Assembly: GCF_010993735.1 (NCBI RefSeq)
Contig: NZ_WQNI01000005.1
Location: forward strand, 188,501 to 252,500
Length of the DNA: 64,000 nt
Reading direction: 5' to 3'
Source of the DNA: Chelativorans alearensis
GTDB lineage: Bacteria; Pseudomonadota; Alphaproteobacteria; Rhizobiales; Rhizobiaceae
A program made the position numbers and the translations under genes. This document shows positions 39,395 through 46,442 of the stretch, in pieces. The notes below the pieces were generated by a model. It was not told the origin of the DNA and did no database searches. It saw nothing but the letters and a program-made list of their open reading frames with translations. Within the stretch, counting starts at the first letter, position 1; each line of letters begins with the position of its first letter.

Positions 39395-39888
39395 CCGATA
39401 TGCAAGATGCCGGTTACGCGGACAAACACGCGCTTTCGAAGCTGGTCGAGCGGGCAAACGCGCTCGTGAGGACGATCGCCTTTCCCTCGCTGACGCAACT
39501 TGCGCTGCGGCTGGCGCTTGCCGTCCCCTTCTGGCGCTCGGGCGTCAACAAATGGGATGGCTTCCTGGATCTCAACGACGTGGCAGTGCTTCTCTTCGCC
39601 CAGGAATTCAAGCTGCACCTGCCCGGTGGGCCTTACGGGTTTCCAGCGCCCGGCATCGTCGCCTTCCTCGCGGGCTCGGCCGAAATCCTGCTTCCGCTGC
39701 TGCTCGTCGTCGGGCTGGCGACACGGCTTTCCGCCCTCGGCCTCCTGGTCATGACGATCGTCGTCCAGCTTACGGTGCCGAGCGGCTGGCCCCTGCACCT
39801 CACCTGGGCGGCGATGGCACTCGCCATCATGGCGTGGGGGCCGGGCAAGGCTTCGGCCGATCATCTCCTTGCGCGGTTCGCCAGATAG
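39391..39888 (+). CDS. bufD: DoxX family membrane protein of the bufferin operon
   Basis: A 165-residue DoxX-type inner-membrane protein with about four hydrophobic segments (LALRLALAVPFW at about 37-48, IVAFLAGSAEILLPLLLVVG, LSALGLLVMTIVVQL, LTWAAMALAIMAWG). DoxX proteins accompany many BufABC sets, and their role may be redox or membrane support of the metallophore pathway. The start overlaps bufC as ATGA. The symbol bufD follows use in other bufferin operons and is by position and family only. Confidence 0.82.
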   Translation: MTDMQDAGYADKHALSKLVERANALVRTIAFPSLTQLALRLALAVPFWRSGVNKWDGFLDLNDVAVLLFAQEFKLHLPGGPYGFPAPGIVAFLAGSAEILLPLLLVVGLATRLSALGLLVMTIVVQLTVPSGWPLHLTWAAMALAIMAWGPGKASADHLLARFAR

Positions 39889-39892
39889 CAAA

Positions 39893-39915
39893 AGCGGCGC
39901 CCGAAAGGCGCCGCT
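39893..39915. terminator. Bidirectional hairpin terminator between bufD and hsp20
   Basis: A perfect 9-bp stem AGCGGCGCC / GGCGCCGCT closes a CGAAA loop, five bases after the bufD stop. On the minus strand the stem is followed by a short T run (CGCTTTTGC), serving hsp20; on the plus strand there is no T tract. The two genes converge here. Confidence 0.75.
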
Positions 39916-39942
39916 CTGCCGTCTCGATAAAGACCGAAGGCC

Positions 39943-40410
39943 TTACGCGGCCTTGGATTCGATCTGCTTCGACTTCTGCTTGGAGGACGTGATCGCGATC
40001 TTGCGCGGCTTCATCTCCTCGGGGATGTTGCGCACGAGGTCGATGTGCAAGAGGCCGTCCTTCAGCGTAGCGCCCTGCACCTCGACATGGTCGGCGAGCT
40101 GGAAGCGCCGCTCGAAAGTGCGCGAGGCGATGCCGCGATAGAGCAACTCGGCACCCTCCTCGTTCCGCTCATCGCGCTTCTCGCCCTTGATCGTCAGCAC
40201 GTTGCGGTGCGCCTCGACCGAGATATCGTCCTCGGAGAAGCCGGCAACGGCCATCGAGATGCGGTAGGCGTCCTCGCCCGTGCGCTCGATGTTGTAGGGC
40301 GGGTAGGTCTGCTGGCCGCCATCAAGCTGGCCAAGCGAATCGAGCATAGTGAAAAGGCGGTCGAAGCCGACCGTCGAACGGTAAAGCGGGGAAAAATCGA
40401 CATGACGCAT
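39943..40410 (-). CDS. Small heat shock protein, Hsp20 family
   Basis: An ATP-independent holdase chaperone of 155 residues, IbpA-like. It contains the N-terminal MRHVDFSPLYRSTVGFDRL typical of rhizobial class A Hsp20 proteins, the alpha-crystallin domain (about 38-130; PPYNIERTGEDAYRISMAVA, LTIKGEKRDE, RTFERRFQLADHV) and a C-terminal RKIAITS tail with the I-x-I motif. ATG 40410 follows an excellent AGGAGG site. The leader carries a ROSE-like element, so translation is probably temperature controlled. Confidence 0.95.
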   Translation of the reverse strand: MRHVDFSPLYRSTVGFDRLFTMLDSLGQLDGGQQTYPPYNIERTGEDAYRISMAVAGFSEDDISVEAHRNVLTIKGEKRDERNEEGAELLYRGIASRTFERRFQLADHVEVQGATLKDGLLHIDLVRNIPEEMKPRKIAITSSKQKSKQIESKAA

Positions 40411-40500
40411 GGTCTGTCCTCCTGTTGAGCAACAAGTTTGCGTTTGGCCACGGGAACCCGTCTCGGCGCTCCCATTCTGGCCAGCGACCCCATTCACGGC
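40411..40500 (-). promoter_or_regulatory. Putative ROSE RNA thermometer in the hsp20 leader
   Basis: Immediately before the start codon the leader reads, on the minus strand, UUGCUC-AACAG-GAGGA. UUGCUC (40432-40427) can pair with the ribosome binding site AGGAGG (40423-40418), including the G opposite G that is diagnostic of ROSE elements in rhizobial Hsp20 genes. The upstream 60-70 bases can form additional stems. The upstream boundary is approximate. Melting at heat shock would expose the ribosome binding site. Confidence 0.72.
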
Positions 40501-40794
40501 GGCCGCATGCCAGATTTGGGTATTTTTCGCGCGCGGTTCAAGTTCGGGGAGGACAGCGCCCAACCGCCGCGAGAAGCGAAAGATGAACGCAACCTGAACG
40601 AACCTTTCGCCTTACGTTCAGACATGCGGTTTTACCTTTCACCCATCGCACTTCCGGGGCACATGCAACCGTCCCTTCCATGTGTCTCGGTTGCCGGGGG
40701 TGGTGTCCTCGCACCATCCCCGGTGTGCGACAGACAGCACGCTCCCTCATGAAATCCTTTGCGTTTGACGAGCCTCGTCTCTATCACGGTGGCT

Positions 40795-40846
40795 AGTGGT
40801 GCGATCCTGACAGATGGTGCTCATCTGTTTGGGTCAGATCACTACA
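40795..40846. repeat. Palindromic repeat family, copy 2
   Basis: Reads AGTGGTGCGATCCTGACAGATGG...CATCTGTTTGGGTCAGATCACTAC. It is almost the reverse complement of the copy at 63458-63501, and shares CTGACAGATGG with 35961-35991. It ends about 30 bases before the hydrolase start, so that gene's promoter may lie within or before it. The rest of the 40501-40875 gap shows no coding sequence. Confidence 0.75.
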
Positions 40847-40875
40847 GCATCGGCCCGAAAGCGGCGAACCCGACC

Positions 40876-41838
40876 ATGTCCGACCTGCTGCGCGAAATCC
40901 CTGAAAATCCCGTGCCGAAGGGCGCCGTAGCGGGCATGATGACGGCGGACGACGGGGTGCGCATCCGCTATGCCCGCTTCCCCTGCCGCGCCGAGAACGG
41001 CACCGTCGTGCTGCTGCAGGGGCGCAACGAAAGCATCGAGAAGTATTTCGAGACGGTGGGCGACCTCGCCAAGCGCGGCTTTGCCTCCGCCTCGCTCGAC
41101 TGGCGTGGCCAGGGCGGCTCCGACCGCCTTTTGCCCGACCCGCGGTGCGGGCATATCGAGACCTTCGACGACTACGTTGCCGATCTCGACCGCTTCTTCA
41201 CGGAGATCGTGCTGCCGGACTGCCGCCCGCCCTATACCGTGTTCGCCCATTCCACCGGCGCGCTGATCGCCCTTCTGGCGAGCCCGCACCTTGCCAGCCG
41301 CGTCAGCCGCATGGTGCTCCTCGCACCCCTCCTCACCTTCACGACGCCCCTGCCGCTGTCCCTGGTGAAGGCGCTTGCCAGCGCCTATTTCGCCGTCGGC
41401 CTGGGCAGCCGCCCCGTCCCCGGCACCAGCCGGCGCGGCATCGAGATACCGTTCGAAGCCAACCGGCTGACCAGCGATCCCGCCCGCTACGCACGCAACC
41501 AGGCGCTGCTGCGCGCCCATCCCGAACTCGGCCTCGCCAATCTCTCCACAGCCTGGCTGCGCGCCGCCTTCACGGCCATGGAGCGGGTGCGCGCGCCGGA
41601 TTTCATGGCTGGGGTGCGTCTGCCCATCCTGTTTCTCGCCGCCGGCGGCGACCAGGTGGTCTCCACCCCGGCCATAGAGCGCTATGCCCGGGGGCTGCGC
41701 TCGGCAAAGGTGCTGACCATCGACGGCGCGCGCCACGAGGTCCTCCAGGAAGCCGACTTCTACCGCGAGCAGGCTCTTGCCGCCTTCGAGGCCTTTGCAC
41801 GGCCGGTGGCGATCGAAGGGGTGAGTGGTGGTGCTTGA
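40876..41838 (+). CDS. Alpha/beta hydrolase, lysophospholipase-like
   Basis: A predicted serine hydrolase of the lysophospholipase L2/monoacylglycerol lipase type; 320 residues. The oxyanion region VVLLQGRNESIEKYFET, the SLDWRGQGGSDR motif, the nucleophile elbow FAHSTGA with Ser126 (Ala in place of the first Gly of GxSxG), AAGGDQVVSTPAIE with the likely catalytic Asp, and the His in DGARHEVLQE are all visible. No signal peptide. ATG 40876 was chosen because longer readings pass through the repeat at 40795-40846. Substrate unproven. Confidence 0.87.
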   Translation: MSDLLREIPENPVPKGAVAGMMTADDGVRIRYARFPCRAENGTVVLLQGRNESIEKYFETVGDLAKRGFASASLDWRGQGGSDRLLPDPRCGHIETFDDYVADLDRFFTEIVLPDCRPPYTVFAHSTGALIALLASPHLASRVSRMVLLAPLLTFTTPLPLSLVKALASAYFAVGLGSRPVPGTSRRGIEIPFEANRLTSDPARYARNQALLRAHPELGLANLSTAWLRAAFTAMERVRAPDFMAGVRLPILFLAAGGDQVVSTPAIERYARGLRSAKVLTIDGARHEVLQEADFYREQALAAFEAFARPVAIEGVSGGA

Positions 41839-41927
41839 GGATGCCTTCACTCCCGCTCTTCGACAGGCGATTGGTGAGGGATGTGCCGGCGCCCCGTCGC
41901 GCCTGGATGGCCGGTTCCGTCTTCCGC

Positions 41928-42710
41928 TTAACCCTGCAACAGCGCCAACGCCCTTTCATGCAGCTCCGGCGTGGCGGCGGCGACGATGTCTCCGCCGGCC
42001 TCCGCGCGGGCGCCATCCCAGGTGGTGACGACGCCGCCCGCCTGCTCGATGATGGGAATGAGCGCCACGATATCGTATGGATTGAGGTCGCACTCGATCA
42101 CCAGGTCGACATGGCCGGCCGCCACCATGGCATAGGCATAGCAGTCGGTGCCATAGCGCGGCAGGCGCACGGCCGTTTCCACCCGGTCGTAGAGCGCCCT
42201 GCGCGGCGCGTCGAAGAGCGCCGGCGTGGTGGTGCACAGGGTTGCCTCGGAAAGGTGCTTGGTGCCACGCGCGGCCAGACGCCGCGCGCCTCCCGGTCCC
42301 TCGTAATGCGCGCCGTTTCCGTCGGCATAATAGAGCTCCCCCGTGAAGGGCTGCGACATCATGCCGGCCACCGCCTTGCCGTCGATGGTGAGCCCCACCA
42401 GCGTACCCCACAGCGGCAGGCCTGAAATGAAGGCGCGGGTGCCATCGATCGGGTCGATAACCCAGACATGGCTGTTGTCGGCCCCTTCCGTGCCGAACTC
42501 CTCGCCGATGATCCCGTGATCGGGAAAATGCTCGCTGATCAGCGTCCGGATGGCCGTCTCGGCGGCGCGGTCGGCCTCTGTCACCGGGTCGAACCCGGCG
42601 GCGTGCTTGTTGGCGACGTCGCCGCCCTTGCGGAATCGCGGCAGGGTCTCGGCGGCTGCGGCAGCGGCGAGGCGGCGCATGAAATCGGGTGTGGGATGGC
42701 TTTCAGGCAT
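41928..42710 (-). CDS. hisN: Histidinol-phosphatase, inositol-monophosphatase family
   Basis: A Mg-dependent phosphatase predicted to hydrolyse histidinol phosphate in histidine synthesis; 260 residues. Metal ligands lie in GIIGEEFGTEG and in the signature WVIDPIDGTRAFISGLPLWG; the C-terminal substrate motif is ECDLNPYDIVALIPIIEQAG. The family also includes SuhB-type inositol monophosphatases; the HisN call rests on the TRAFISGLPLWG and YGTDCYAYAMVAAG patterns common to alphaproteobacterial HisN. The MmgR-like sRNA lies just upstream, transcribed divergently. Confidence 0.9.
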   Translation of the reverse strand: MPESHPTPDFMRRLAAAAAAETLPRFRKGGDVANKHAAGFDPVTEADRAAETAIRTLISEHFPDHGIIGEEFGTEGADNSHVWVIDPIDGTRAFISGLPLWGTLVGLTIDGKAVAGMMSQPFTGELYYADGNGAHYEGPGGARRLAARGTKHLSEATLCTTTPALFDAPRRALYDRVETAVRLPRYGTDCYAYAMVAAGHVDLVIECDLNPYDIVALIPIIEQAGGVVTTWDGARAEAGGDIVAAATPELHERALALLQG

Positions 42711-42771
42711 CGGATTCCCCCGCGGCGACGCGGTTATCCAGTTCTTTTTTGCGCAATTTCGGGCTCAGGGG

Positions 42772-42799
42772 TTGACAATTGTGCAGCGCAACATAGAAT
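42772..42799 (+). promoter_or_regulatory. Sigma-70-type promoter of the MmgR-like sRNA
   Basis: A consensus -35 TTGACA (42772-42777) and a near-consensus -10 TAGAAT (42794-42799) are 16 bases apart. The start of transcription is expected near 42806. No gene is downstream on this strand before the terminator at 42859-42892. Confidence 0.85.
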
Positions 42800-42805
42800 T
42801 TGATT

Positions 42806-42892
42806 CGGATAGTTGATTCTATCTATGCCCTCCTTGGGCGTTTCCTCCCTAGACTCATGACCGTGTCGTGTAAACGATACGGTCTCTTTTTT
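42806..42892 (+). ncRNA. mmgR: MmgR / suhB-family (alpha-r8) small RNA
   Basis: A transcript of about 87 nucleotides running from a strong promoter to an intrinsic terminator. Its centre has CCCTCCTTGGGCGTTTCCTC followed by CCTAGACTC; I recognise this as the conserved core of the suhB Rfam family, which includes Sinorhizobium MmgR, with C/U-rich stretches able to pair with ribosome binding sites. It sits between an inositol-monophosphatase-family gene and an N-formylglutamate amidohydrolase gene, a context I recall for the rhizobial family. MmgR in S. meliloti is linked to nitrogen status and limits polyhydroxybutyrate accumulation. The exact 5' end is estimated. Confidence 0.85.
42859..42892 (+). 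terminator. Rho-independent terminator of the sRNA
   Basis: An 11-bp stem, GACCGTGTCGT paired with ACGATACGGTC (one G-T pair) around a GTAA tetraloop (42859-42884), is followed by TCTTTTTT. It defines the 3' end of the MmgR-like RNA. Confidence 0.9.
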
Positions 42893-42931
42893 ACCCCCGC
42901 CGCCACCCGGGCAGAGCGGACGTGCGCCCTT

Positions 42932-43822
42932 TCATTCCGCGGCCATGGGCACGGTGAGGAAGTACTGGTCGGGGATCATCGTCAGCGTTCGTACGAATTC
43001 GGCCAGATCGTCGGCGAGCGCGCTGAAGCCTTCGATGCGCTGCAGCGTCCGCTCGTTCATGTAGAGCCCACGGTTGATCTCGATCTGCAGGGCGTGGACC
43101 TGCTCGACCGGCCTGCCGTAGTGCTCGGTGATGAAACCGCCGGCATAGGGCTTGTTGTGCGCCACGGCATAACCCCTGGCCGCGAGCAACGAAATGGCGT
43201 GCTCTGTCAGCCCCGGCGCGGCGGAAGAGCCGAAACGATCTCCAATGATGAAGTCCGGCCGCAGCGATCCGTCGCCGACACGGATATTGGCCGGCATCGA
43301 GTGGCAGTCGATCAGGATGGCATAGCCGAAGGTGTCCCGCGTCCGCTGCAAAAGCTCGGCAAGGCAGGCGTGGTAAGGGCGGTAGATATGCTCGATGCGC
43401 GACAGCGCCTCGCCGAGCGGCAGGCGTTCGCCATAGATATCGAGCCCCTCGCCCACCAGCTTGGGGATGGTGCCGAGGCCGCCGGCCACCCGCGGCGAGC
43501 GGATATTGGTGAAGGAAGGCACCGGCTCGCGGAACATGCGCGGGTCGAGTTCCCATGGCTCGCGGTTCACATCGAGATAAGCGCGCGGGAAGTTGGCGCT
43601 GAGCAGCGGTGCGCCGAGAGAGGCGGCGACGGAGAACAGTTCGTCCACATAACAATCTTCGGAACGCCGGATGGTGGCGGCGTCGAGCCGGCTCATCGCC
43701 AAAAAGCGGGGCGGATAGTGACGCCCGCTATGCGGCGAGTTGAAAACGAACGGGATGCGCTGCTCGCCCGCCGTCCGCACCTGGAAAGCTGGGATGTGGG
43801 AAAAGTCCGCCTGTGCACTCAT
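42932..43822 (-). CDS. N-formylglutamate amidohydrolase
   Basis: Predicted to hydrolyse N-formyl-L-glutamate to glutamate and formate, the last step of one histidine-degradation route; 296 residues. Features are PFVFNSPHSGRHYPPRF, the RRSEDCYVDELF motif, ILIDCHSMPAN with conserved Asp/His, and HALQIEINRGLYMNE. The start ATG 43822 is preferred over the upstream frame to 43933, which adds Lys/Gly-rich sequence unlike the family. No other hut gene is visible here. Some relatives act on other N-acyl amino acids, so substrate is by family. Confidence 0.88.
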   Translation of the reverse strand: MSAQADFSHIPAFQVRTAGEQRIPFVFNSPHSGRHYPPRFLAMSRLDAATIRRSEDCYVDELFSVAASLGAPLLSANFPRAYLDVNREPWELDPRMFREPVPSFTNIRSPRVAGGLGTIPKLVGEGLDIYGERLPLGEALSRIEHIYRPYHACLAELLQRTRDTFGYAILIDCHSMPANIRVGDGSLRPDFIIGDRFGSSAAPGLTEHAISLLAARGYAVAHNKPYAGGFITEHYGRPVEQVHALQIEINRGLYMNERTLQRIEGFSALADDLAEFVRTLTMIPDQYFLTVPMAAE

Positions 43823-44025
43823 CTGGGTCTTGAGCCCTTTGGAACCTTTGCATCTTGCCCCTTTGAAGCCTGCCACCCGGACAGCCCCCTGTCCAGAGCG
43901 CAAGCTTGCGCGGCACTCTTCCGCTGCCATCATTCACTTGATATTTACCATGCCGGAATCATATAGCGTGATATATGGCGGTCGCCCTTCGTATCGGGCG
44001 CTCGGGGTCTGTTTCGGAAGTTAAG

Positions 44026-44388
44026 ATGGCACGAATCCTTCTCGCGGAAGACGACGACGACATGCGGCGTTTCCTCGTCAAGGCGCTGGAACGCGCCGGC
44101 TACGAGGTAATCGATTTCGACAACGGCGCCGGCGCCTACGAACGGCTGCGCGAGGAGCCGTTCTCGCTGCTTCTGACCGACATCGTCATGCCGGAGATGG
44201 ACGGTATCGAGCTTGCCCGCCGCGCCACGGAGATCGATCCCGACCTCAAGGTCATGTTCATCACCGGCTTTGCCGCCGTGGCGCTCAACCCCGACTCCAA
44301 CGCCCCGCGCGACGCCAAGGTTCTTTCGAAACCTTTCCACCTGCGCGACCTCGTCAACGAGGTGGAGAAGCTGTTGCAGGCGGCCTGA
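44026..44388 (+). CDS. cpdR: CpdR cell-cycle response regulator
   Basis: A single-domain receiver of 120 residues that, when unphosphorylated, recruits ClpXP to degrade cell-cycle regulators. Acidic pocket at residues 8-12, phospho-acceptor D52 in LLTDIVMPEMDG, conserved Lys102 in LSKPFH, and the CpdR-specific stretch EIDPDLKVMFITGFAAVALN. It ends in Ala-Ala; the terminal alanines of Caulobacter CpdR serve in its own ClpXP turnover. ATG 44026 starts at the canonical MARILLAEDD. The tRNA-Val gene follows 52 bases later. Confidence 0.95.
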   Translation: MARILLAEDDDDMRRFLVKALERAGYEVIDFDNGAGAYERLREEPFSLLLTDIVMPEMDGIELARRATEIDPDLKVMFITGFAAVALNPDSNAPRDAKVLSKPFHLRDLVNEVEKLLQAA

Positions 44389-44440
44389 AACCTTCCTATT
44401 GACGGCGCCCGCGAATATGTGGTGTATGCGCGCGTCGGAT

Positions 44441-44515
44441 GGGCGTGTAGCTCAGCGGGAGAGCACTTCGTTGACATCGAAGGGGTCACAGGTTCAATCC
44501 CTGTCACGCCCACCA
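44441..44515 (+). tRNA. tRNA-Val (GAC)
   Basis: A complete cloverleaf of 75 bases: acceptor arms GGGCGTG and CACGCCC, D arm GCTC/GAGC, anticodon stem CTTCG/CGAAG with loop TTGACAT (anticodon GAC, valine), T arm ACAGG-TTCAATC-CCTGT, discriminator A and an encoded CCA. Confidence 0.97.
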
Positions 44516-44817
44516 TCTACCTCCTTAAATCATAGACTTAGAAGGTTTCCCTCGACTTCTTCATGAAGCTGGAGGAGGCCTTGCGCATGGACCGCGCTCT
44601 ATGCCCAGTCGGCCCTTTCCAACGGCATCTTCGTTTGTCCCCTATCGTTGCCCCTTACGCCGGTCGGGCAAGCTCTCGGGAAAATCGAGGCGCAGCGAAC
44701 GCGCGGGAGGGCAAGAATCGCCACGATATGATATGAAGGAACGAAGGGGCGGCACAGCTGGAAGCCCGGCAGGCAGCCCGCGCTCCACCATGAGGCAAAG
44801 CCCGAGGGAGGCCGACC
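44516..44817. other. Intergenic region after tRNA-Val, nothing identified
   Basis: About 300 bases without a supported gene. No copy of the tRNA 3' end and no integrase fragment were found, so there is no sign that the tRNA has served as an attachment site here. The promoter for the next small gene presumably lies in its second half. Confidence 0.5.
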
Positions 44818-45120
44818 ATGAACACCGCGAACCTGCAGATGGAAGGCATGCTGATGGCCGTCTCGGCCCTTTGCTCGCTGATGCGCGAGAAGGGCCTGGC
44901 CGAGGCGGACGAGATCGATGCCGCCCTTGCCGAGGCTGAAACAGCGCTGGCTGCCGACCGGCTGCGCCCGGATCAGCTCTCGCCGGCCAATGTCGAGGCT
45001 GTCCTGTTTCCCTTGCGCTTTCTGCGCGAGGCCAACAGGCGCAGGATTCCCGGCAGCACCGCCGCCTACACCGAGATTGCCACCAATGTCGGTCGCACGC
45101 GGCGGGGAACGACGGCCTGA
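44818..45120 (+). CDS. Small helical protein of unknown function
   Basis: A 100-residue protein not recognised. It is predicted to be mostly helical: MNTANLQMEGMLMAVSALCS, then EADEIDAALAEAETALAADR, then SPANVEAVLFPLRFLREANR, and a short basic end. No signal peptide or clear membrane segment. ATG 44818 follows GGGAGGCCGACC, a plausible ribosome binding site. It precedes the RND efflux genes by 160 bases that carry a separate -10 element, so it is probably an independent unit. Confidence 0.6.
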   Translation: MNTANLQMEGMLMAVSALCSLMREKGLAEADEIDAALAEAETALAADRLRPDQLSPANVEAVLFPLRFLREANRRRIPGSTAAYTEIATNVGRTRRGTTA

Positions 45121-45158
45121 GATCCGGCCGCCGGCCAATCCTTACAGTAATTTAATGG

Positions 45159-45197
45159 TATAATGGGTGAACCGCGCTCACTCTTGCCGTACAAGAG
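45159..45197 (+). promoter_or_regulatory. Promoter -10 and palindromic leader site of the RND operon
   Basis: A perfect TATAAT lies at 45159-45164, with only a weak -35. Seventeen bases later is an exact inverted repeat CTCTTG-CCGTA-CAAGAG (45181-45197), with the stem extendable by CCGCT/AGCGG elements on either side. Placed just downstream of the likely start site, it could be a repressor operator or a leader hairpin. No regulator gene is adjacent. Confidence 0.5.
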
Positions 45198-45280
45198 CGG
45201 TAGATGGTGGGGGACATCCGGTCGTACGCGCGGCGCCGACCGAGGCCCGTTTGAGCGTGTAACCTATTCCGGAGAAACGG

Positions 45281-46423
45281 ATGACGTGGTGGAAACAGGT
45301 CCTTTTGTGCCTCCTGCTCCTGGGGGTCGCCGCCGTGACCTGGTACCGTTTCTTTCCGGGAGCGGTGGATATGGCCGCCGAATGGGGCATCGGCGAAGCG
45401 CCCGCCGCAACAGCGCCCGCAGATGAGGCGCCCCGCCGCGGCGCCGGCCGGCGCGGAGGCGGCATGCAGAGCCCGGTTGTGGCCACACCGGTAACCACCG
45501 CCACGATCAACGACCGGCTCACCGCGATCGGTACCGGCAGTGCGTTGCGCACGGTCGCCGTGCGGCCGTTCACGTCGGGCCGTCTTACCGAGGTTCCGGT
45601 GGAGCCCGGTGCCGAGGTCGAGGCCGGTGATGTCATCGCGCGCATGGATTCGGAAACCGAGAGCATCGCCGTCGACCGTGCGGAGTTGGCGTTGGACGAT
45701 GCGCGCGCACGCCTCGAGCGCATCAGCGCTCTGCGTTCCTCCAACGCCGCCACCGCCGTCCAGCAGACCGAGGTGGAACTGGAAGTGCGCAATGCCGAAC
45801 TCGCCCTGCGCGAGGCGCGCCTGGCGCTCGAACGGCGCGAAATCGTGGCCCCCATTGGCGGCTTCGTCGGCATTCTGCCGGTTGCCGAGGGAGATTATGT
45901 GACCTCCTCGGACGACATCGCCACCATTGCCGACCGCTCGCAGATCCTCGTCGATTTCTGGGTGCCGGAGCGTTATGCCGGCTCACTGGCCGTCGGCATG
46001 CCGCTCACCGCCCGATCCATCGCCCGCCCCGACGAGAGCTATACCGGCACCGTTCGCGCTATCGACAACATGGTCGACCAGGAAAGCCGGACGCTGCGCG
46101 TCCAGGGCCGCATCGACAATCCTGCCGACACCCTGCGCTCCGGCATGGCGTTCCGCGTGAGCATGGCGTTCGCCGGCGAAACTTACCCGGCGGTGGACCC
46201 GCTTGCCGTCCAGTGGGGCACCGAGGGGGCCTATGTGTGGGTGGTGCGCGAGGGCACGGCGCGGCGCACTCCGGTGCGCATCATCCAGCGCAATTCCGAC
46301 AGCATCCTTGTCGACGGCGAGTTCGCAGACGGTGACCAGGCGGTCGTCGAGGGCGTGCACGCTGTGCGCGAGGGCCAGGGCGTATCGATCGCCGGCAACG
46401 AAACCCTGCCGCGCGGCTCTTGA
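45281..46423 (+). CDS. RND efflux periplasmic adaptor (MFP) subunit
   Basis: The membrane-fusion subunit of a tripartite efflux pump, 380 residues. An N-terminal membrane anchor (LLCLLLLGVAAVTWYRFF) precedes a Gly/Arg/Ala-rich linker. The biotinyl-lipoyl-like halves (GRLTEVPVEPGAEVEAGDVI and LERREIVAPIGGFVGIL) flank a coiled-coil hairpin (about 120-175), followed by beta-barrel and membrane-proximal domains (ILVDFWVPERYAGSLAVGM onward). The permease gene follows after 19 bases. ATG 45281 follows GGAGAAACGG. No outer-membrane channel gene is in the set. Confidence 0.92.
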   Translation: MTWWKQVLLCLLLLGVAAVTWYRFFPGAVDMAAEWGIGEAPAATAPADEAPRRGAGRRGGGMQSPVVATPVTTATINDRLTAIGTGSALRTVAVRPFTSGRLTEVPVEPGAEVEAGDVIARMDSETESIAVDRAELALDDARARLERISALRSSNAATAVQQTEVELEVRNAELALREARLALERREIVAPIGGFVGILPVAEGDYVTSSDDIATIADRSQILVDFWVPERYAGSLAVGMPLTARSIARPDESYTGTVRAIDNMVDQESRTLRVQGRIDNPADTLRSGMAFRVSMAFAGETYPAVDPLAVQWGTEGAYVWVVREGTARRTPVRIIQRNSDSILVDGEFADGDQAVVEGVHAVREGQGVSIAGNETLPRGS

Positions 46424-46442
46424 GGGAACGGGAAACGCTTCC

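Noticed and set aside
44441-44817. tRNA-Val as an attachment site of an integrated island
   Set aside because: No duplicate of the tRNA 3' end, no integrase gene and no shift in gene character were seen downstream.
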